Assembly: GCA_030248295.1 (NCBI GenBank)
Contig: JASANH010000484.1
Coordinates: 124,001-188,000 of the forward strand
Direction of reading: 5' to 3'
DNA length: 64,000 bases
Source of the DNA: Mesodorylaimus sp. YZB2_4
Lineage: Eukaryota; Nematoda; Enoplea; Dorylaimida; Dorylaimidae
Both the position numbers and the translations under genes were made by a program. This document shows positions 59,606-64,000 of this stretch, in pieces. The stretch's first letter is position 1. Every line of letters begins with the position of its first letter. Under the pieces are notes generated by a model. It had not been told where the DNA came from. It was given only the letters and a program-made list of their open reading frames with translations, and searched no databases.

Positions 59606-59783
59606 TTTTGGCTTTGCTTTTTCGAACAACGATGGAGACAAAGTTCGACTCGCGACCTCACGACGCTAGAGCAGGAGATGGGAATGCCGAATCAGGCCCC
59701 CAAAAAACTGATGAGCGTAGGTCCATCGACTTTGCATTGCTCTGCTTTACATCGCATTTAGCAACGGTGTACCTGTGGCGTAA

Positions 59784-60080
59784 CTATCTCCAGTGCCTAT
59801 CTTGTAAGCCTTGATGCTGTTTTAAGATATTCCTGGTTCGACGCATGTAACTTATCAGTTTTCCATAGCGTGCGCATGGGCCGCAGTGGTTGCTGCCGCA
59901 AGCAATGTCGTGATCTACCCGTTTTCGATGGCAGATAGGGCAGCCTTTACGCCGAGTCAGCTTAACACGTTTCGTGACAGGTGGTAGTTTTGAATAGATT
60001 CCTGGACATGGCATTTTGGAGCTCTGGTTGTGAGCCTTGCACTTTTTGGCCTCTCCTGTGCCTCCATGCATACCACACAT
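59784..60080 (-). CDS. Hypothetical small Cys/His-rich protein, 98 aa
   Basis: I do not recognise it. The minus-strand frame begins MCGMHGGTGEAKKC and contains GCPICHRKRVDHDIACGSNH followed by CGPCARYG; this spacing of Cys and His could bind zinc. An acceptor-like TTTTGTCTAG directly precedes the ATG, so an upstream exon may exist. It lies 179 bp upstream of the Bax-inhibitor-like gene on the same strand. Confidence 0.35.
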   Translation of the reverse strand: MCGMHGGTGEAKKCKAHNQSSKMPCPGIYSKLPPVTKRVKLTRRKGCPICHRKRVDHDIACGSNHCGPCARYGKLISYMRRTRNILKQHQGLQDRHWR

Positions 60081-60142
60081 CTAGACAAAAGAATTTAGGA
60101 CATCTGTGAAGGGAGTCAATTTTTGCTTTATATCAATGCGAT

Positions 60143-60211
60143 CTGTCTCCGCGATTGACGCTGGCTTTCAGCTGCAGATCGGCGGCTGCAGTAGCGCTCA
60201 GGATCATGACC
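60143..60211 (-). pseudogene. 69-bp partial copy of the Bax-inhibitor-like last exon
   Basis: Compared with 58673-58744, 67 of 69 aligned bases match, with one 3-bp deletion that removes a single codon. The copy covers the DLQL to NRGD loop. Similarity stops sharply on both sides, so this is a small segmental copy and not a second gene. Confidence 0.8.
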
Positions 60212-61550
60212 AATATAAGAATGTTAGTGTTGCGAGTGTGCCATTCCGGTACAGTAAGCTCGTCTTCCCGCGCGCGGACGATTCGAATTCGGCAAAACAG
60301 AAGGATTGGGAGACGGATTAGTGGCGGCCCAGACGACCAAAACAAGGTCGTAAATTTGGAACGGTGGGCAATGGTCGTTGGACATCTGGTGGACAACTTC
60401 CAGGTCGAGTGGTGGACACGGGGCCGGGACTGGCGTGAAGGGCACGAGCGGTGCCTGTGGCGAGTGTGGTGAGCCTGGACGGGGCGTGTTGCCGTCGGGA
60501 CATACTCGCCGCCTCAGCATTGGGCCTCGCCGCGACCTCGAGATCTGCGGTAGGCGTTCGCATGCGGCAGGCGTCGAGGAGCGACCACCTCGAAGAAGTG
60601 CAAGACCAGCGGCAAGGGGGCGCGCGAGGACGAACTGGAGGGCGCTCTTAACCAGTGAAGACCCTGATAGATGTGATGTGATTGGAGGATTAAGGTTGAT
60701 GATGACCCGCCTTTTCGTGCGCTGCACCTGATTTTGTACAGAGAGAACAGTTCAGTTGAAAGTTTTGGTCGGTAATGTTCGCCTTGAGATTTCGTCTTGT
60801 CTTTTGGTCTATTCGCCTTATCATCGAGGCGATCGAGGCGACGAGGCGGTGCGGCGAGGCGAATCCGGCCGAGGACTGGGCTCAAGCGTGTGGAACGGCA
60901 TTGGAATTTCGAGGGATGTGACGGACGGGGACAAGGGCTCTCTCGAGCATAGCCCCTTACTCGTCTCAGCGTCTTGGGTGCGCGTCAGATCAGCGGTCAC
61001 CGAGACGGTGCGGCAAGCGTGACTGGTGTGTTAGTTGAAACCGAACCGATCCGCCCGTGACCTGGCGGGTCATGGCGAGGGAGAGACTTATTGATCTCCC
61101 CTGGCTGGGAGACGTCAAGCACTCCGGTTGATGTTTCAGCCGCAGGCATAGCCATAAGACTTGCCTTGCTTGCTCCATCTTGAGCTCTCGTCCGCTGACT
61201 TCAGTCGGCCACATGCTCTCCTCTGCATGCCAGGCTTGGTTACGGCTTTCCAGGGCGGTGCAGTGCAGTACAGTATGTGTTTCTGTGGCTGCAGAAGGAG
61301 TGCATTATCGGTTCTGTTTTGTCCTTCTTTTAACGTGCTTAACTCAAATACCATGTGCCGCACAGATACATGATTCACCTAAACCTTATCGATGTTGGCC
61401 GCTTTGCAAGTTTGGGTTATCCCCCAAAATCTATCTGCCCCATTCAAACAATACGAAAGCAGTTTGTTTCCCACGACTTTGGTCGGTCGCACTGCATTCT
61501 CTCCACACATGCCAGGCACACTACGCAGCCGCTAGCAACCTTTCGCTGAT
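60212..61550. other. Intergenic, GC-rich in part, no gene seen
   Basis: Long open frames on both strands between 60224 and 60900 look like products of high GC content. A GAGGCGA-type short repeat lies at about 60824-60866. I find no domain or splice support. Confidence 0.4.
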
Positions 61551-61559
61551 GCGAGCTGT

Positions 61560-63071
61560 AATGACGCGTCAAGTTGAAAAAGTCAGAACCGAAATTTTGC
61601 TTGTAGAACTGGAACGAATGTGCTCAGGGCTTCTTGCGGTGGCAAATAAAATTTTCCGTAAAGTTTCAAAATGCTCTAGCTGCAGGATCATACTCGCACG
61701 TGATGCATTCCCCGTTTCTACATGCCATAGAAGCAGCGTCGCGCGCTTCACTCAAGGCACACTGCAATGTTCATATAGGCCACATAATATTTCCCGAGTA
61801 TTATATACTTTCGCTTTAGGTTTTAGAACTTTCGCATCGGCACAAAGAAGTTCTTCAAGCAGCATTCGCATTCTTTGACTTTGACCGGATATGACTTGTG
61901 TGGTTTTCAGGACATTTCGAAAAGATGACTAAATCAGCTACAATTATTGTACGGGTTCTTGGGTGCGCCACTTTCGCTGGTTCAACAATCAAAGACATTC
62001 TCCCTTTGGCGCACGAATATTATTTCGTCAATGAAGCGACACAATTGCAGACAATTCCAAGTAACAAAACCATAAAACCACCTTCTTTAGCCCTCTGTAT
62101 CCCTCATTAGTCCACCATCTTTTACATTATTGAAACTTTTTGTGAAGATGATCGAGCGGGAACGACTGAATGGGAAAAAACAATTACTAGAGTTGTTGAT
62201 GATTTAGGCGAAAACGCTTTTGACATACGCCGCGACAATCTAAGTCTGAAGTGCGAAGGCAAATGGCCAACAGCCACGACGCTGTTTAGGAACCTGACAC
62301 AACTCGATCTTGTAAGGGCGAGCCAATTTCTAAACACACCCAATGCCGAGTGGAATCGAATTGTGCTAGACTCTGTGTGGGCTTTCTTCGAGGGCATCGC
62401 TGGATTCTATCGAGATGGGGGCAAGAAATTTAATTACGACACTTTCGAAACTGATACTATTCTAGCTGAGAAAAAAATTATTGATGAATTCTATGGAAGC
62501 ATTATTCGATTTCTCTGCGATTACATGTATTTCGGGGGACCTGATGGAACTTGCGACGAGTGTCTGGAAATATTGACAAATGAACCGCCTTATCCCTTCG
62601 GAGAGATTTTCTGTTTTAAATTGCCCTTTACTTGTGATGGGGCCATAGTTGATGTAGAATCGATACAAAAGGTCATCTCTGTGGGCTTTGTCCCTTCTCA
62701 AAATAAGCAAGGCTTACATCATTTTTGCGGACACGGGAATAGTCACCTGGCCACTGGGGCATATCTCCAAAAGTGCTACGCTAGCAGCGTCCGACTCGGA
62801 TGAATCACTGTCCAATGCTATTGAAGTCCTGAATCCAAGGTATCAGGCCATTTCCAGTGTTCGAGGTAAGAATAGCAAAACCAAGCAAGGTATCGGATAC
62901 TACAAAAAGTGGAAGCGAAAGAACTTTAGGAATTCGAACATGGCGGGCTTAGAGCTGAATATAAAAAATGCGGAAGAGGGGAATTTGCATCAAAGTGTCC
63001 ACGAAATAGAACGCAGATTGCTGAAAGAGATTATTGATATTAGAAATGATAGAAAATCATTTGACGGTTGA
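61560..63071 (+). CDS. Unrecognised coding region broken by frame changes (gene or decayed element)
   Basis: I do not recognise the protein. Successive protein-like stretches in different frames are 61561-61660, 61640-61818, 61909-62072, 62108-62671 and 62718-63071. The longest includes SVWAFFEGIAGFYRDGG and CDYMYFGGPDGTCDECLEIL. Phase-consistent introns are possible between 62072 and 62149 (ending GTGAAG|AT) and between 62672 and 62711 (only 40 bp), while the earlier joins need frameshifts or cross stops. A strong donor near 62865 could end the frame differently. The composition is AT-richer than the preceding kilobase. It may be a real gene with short introns downstream and a decayed 5' part, or an old mobile or viral-type insertion. 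I give no function. Confidence 0.35.
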
Positions 63072-64000
63072 ATCAAAGCAGTGAATTTTTTTATCAAAAT
63101 TAGCAGCTTTTAATTCCTTTGAAACTGAGAGCAAAGCTCTCTCTGGAGACTTCACAGGTGAATGGTGTGATGTAATACAATACTTCTAGTACCTATGTCT
63201 TACCTGGTACATACGCTACGCTTGCTTTCAAATCTTTGCCTCGAAGTAGAGTATCGCATGTTTTGAATATCGATCCAAGAAGAGAGACTGCAGAGGATAA
63301 TCACCAGAACCAAGTTTATGTTCAGTACCACACGGCAGATTATATTTGGAGGAAAGTGGATGACTGCCGCAACAAATCGATCCGTCTGTAAAATTAGAGG
63401 AAGCGGGCATGATTTTGGGATTATTGGTTAAGAACAAAAAAGCTGCCTCGATCACAATGCGCATTTGGCGCGGAGATGCATCTGGTTTTCAAGGCAGCAC
63501 TAAGAGGAGAAGGACGAAGAGGTTGAACTGTGGGGATTACGGAGAAGACTCTCACGATTAGTTCGGAGATGGCTAGTCATATCTCGGTCTCGTCCCCTCA
63601 TTGAGGTTTCGGGGAGATTTGTATAGCGGTCTTTGCTTGTTGTATTGAGTTCTTCAAGAAAACGCATAAAAGTATTGCAGAATTTAATTATACCAATATG
63701 CAGTGTGGCGAGGCCTGAAACTATCGCTGTGGCTAAGGCTGCGTATGAGATTAATTTTTAATTTAGTTTTTAGATTATTAGATTGATTTTGTAAAAAAAA
63801 GCTACCTCTGCAGCTATCTATGGGGACCAGAACCTGAGGATAGACACTCTGTGTCAGCCATCAATAAGTTTGCCTCTGCAGATTCAGAGGGAGCATTGTG
63901 ATAAGGTTATTTGGATTTGCCGCGGGGTTATTATTTGGAGTGATCATCGTGTCTTATGTCATGGTCAAAGCAGGCAAGCTCATTAGGAAGTAGGCCTTTT
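63072..64000. other. No gene seen at the right edge
   Basis: Only short frames occur, including a 78-codon minus-strand one at 63228-63464 without support. Any gene starting here would run off the window. Confidence 0.4.

Noticed and set aside
60224..60731. Overlapping long frames on both strands in GC-rich DNA
   Set aside because: High GC removes stop codons; the translations are Pro/Arg-rich without structure, and overlapping frames on both strands cannot all be genes.

Overview
This window looks like nuclear DNA of a nematode or a close ecdysozoan relative. Its protein-coding genes are split by GT-AG introns, many only about 50-65 bp long. It carries a secreted Kunitz/lustrin repeat protein, an astacin metalloprotease with two C-terminal ShKT domains, a CAP/SCP secreted protein and an ERG-type potassium channel resembling nematode UNC-103. 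No prokaryotic organisation (operons with Shine-Dalgarno sites, CRISPR, insertion sequences) is visible. The exact clade cannot be fixed from the sequence alone.

Layout: 1.1-6.7 kb (+), a 23-exon Kunitz/lustrin protein of about 1277 aa. 7.1-9.4 kb (+), a 9-exon astacin of 373 aa close behind it. 10.0-12.0 kb (-), a two-exon berberine-bridge-type FAD oxidase of 522 aa, rare in animals. 12.6-15.2 kb, a cluster of degenerate repeats with a small terminal exon at 12.9-13.1 kb (-). 15.4-16.4 kb (-), a CAP protein. 18.9-19.35 kb, a 442-bp MITE-like element with TIRs and TA duplications. 21.8-53.1 kb (+), one very large erg/unc-103-like channel gene with a string of candidate alternative first exons and two tandem in-frame pore exons. 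53-58.5 kb, mostly repeats, a cysteine-rich hypothetical gene (-) and a decayed LINE reverse transcriptase. 58.5-59.6 kb (-), a 302-aa multi-pass membrane protein that resembles the Bax-inhibitor-1 family. 59.8-60.1 kb (-), a small Cys/His-rich ORF. 61.6-63.1 kb (+), a set of unrecognised coding stretches broken by frame changes.

The first four genes encode proteins with signal peptides or secreted-type domains (protease inhibitor-like, protease, oxidase, CAP), a secretome-like group that could act at the cuticle, gut or host/environment interface. The channel gene is separate and controls membrane excitability. The strongest new observation is the pair of mutually exclusive pore exons in the ERG gene: exon A keeps Ser at the position equivalent to hERG S631, while exon B has Ala there, a change known in hERG to weaken C-type inactivation. 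Splice choice could therefore switch channel inactivation.
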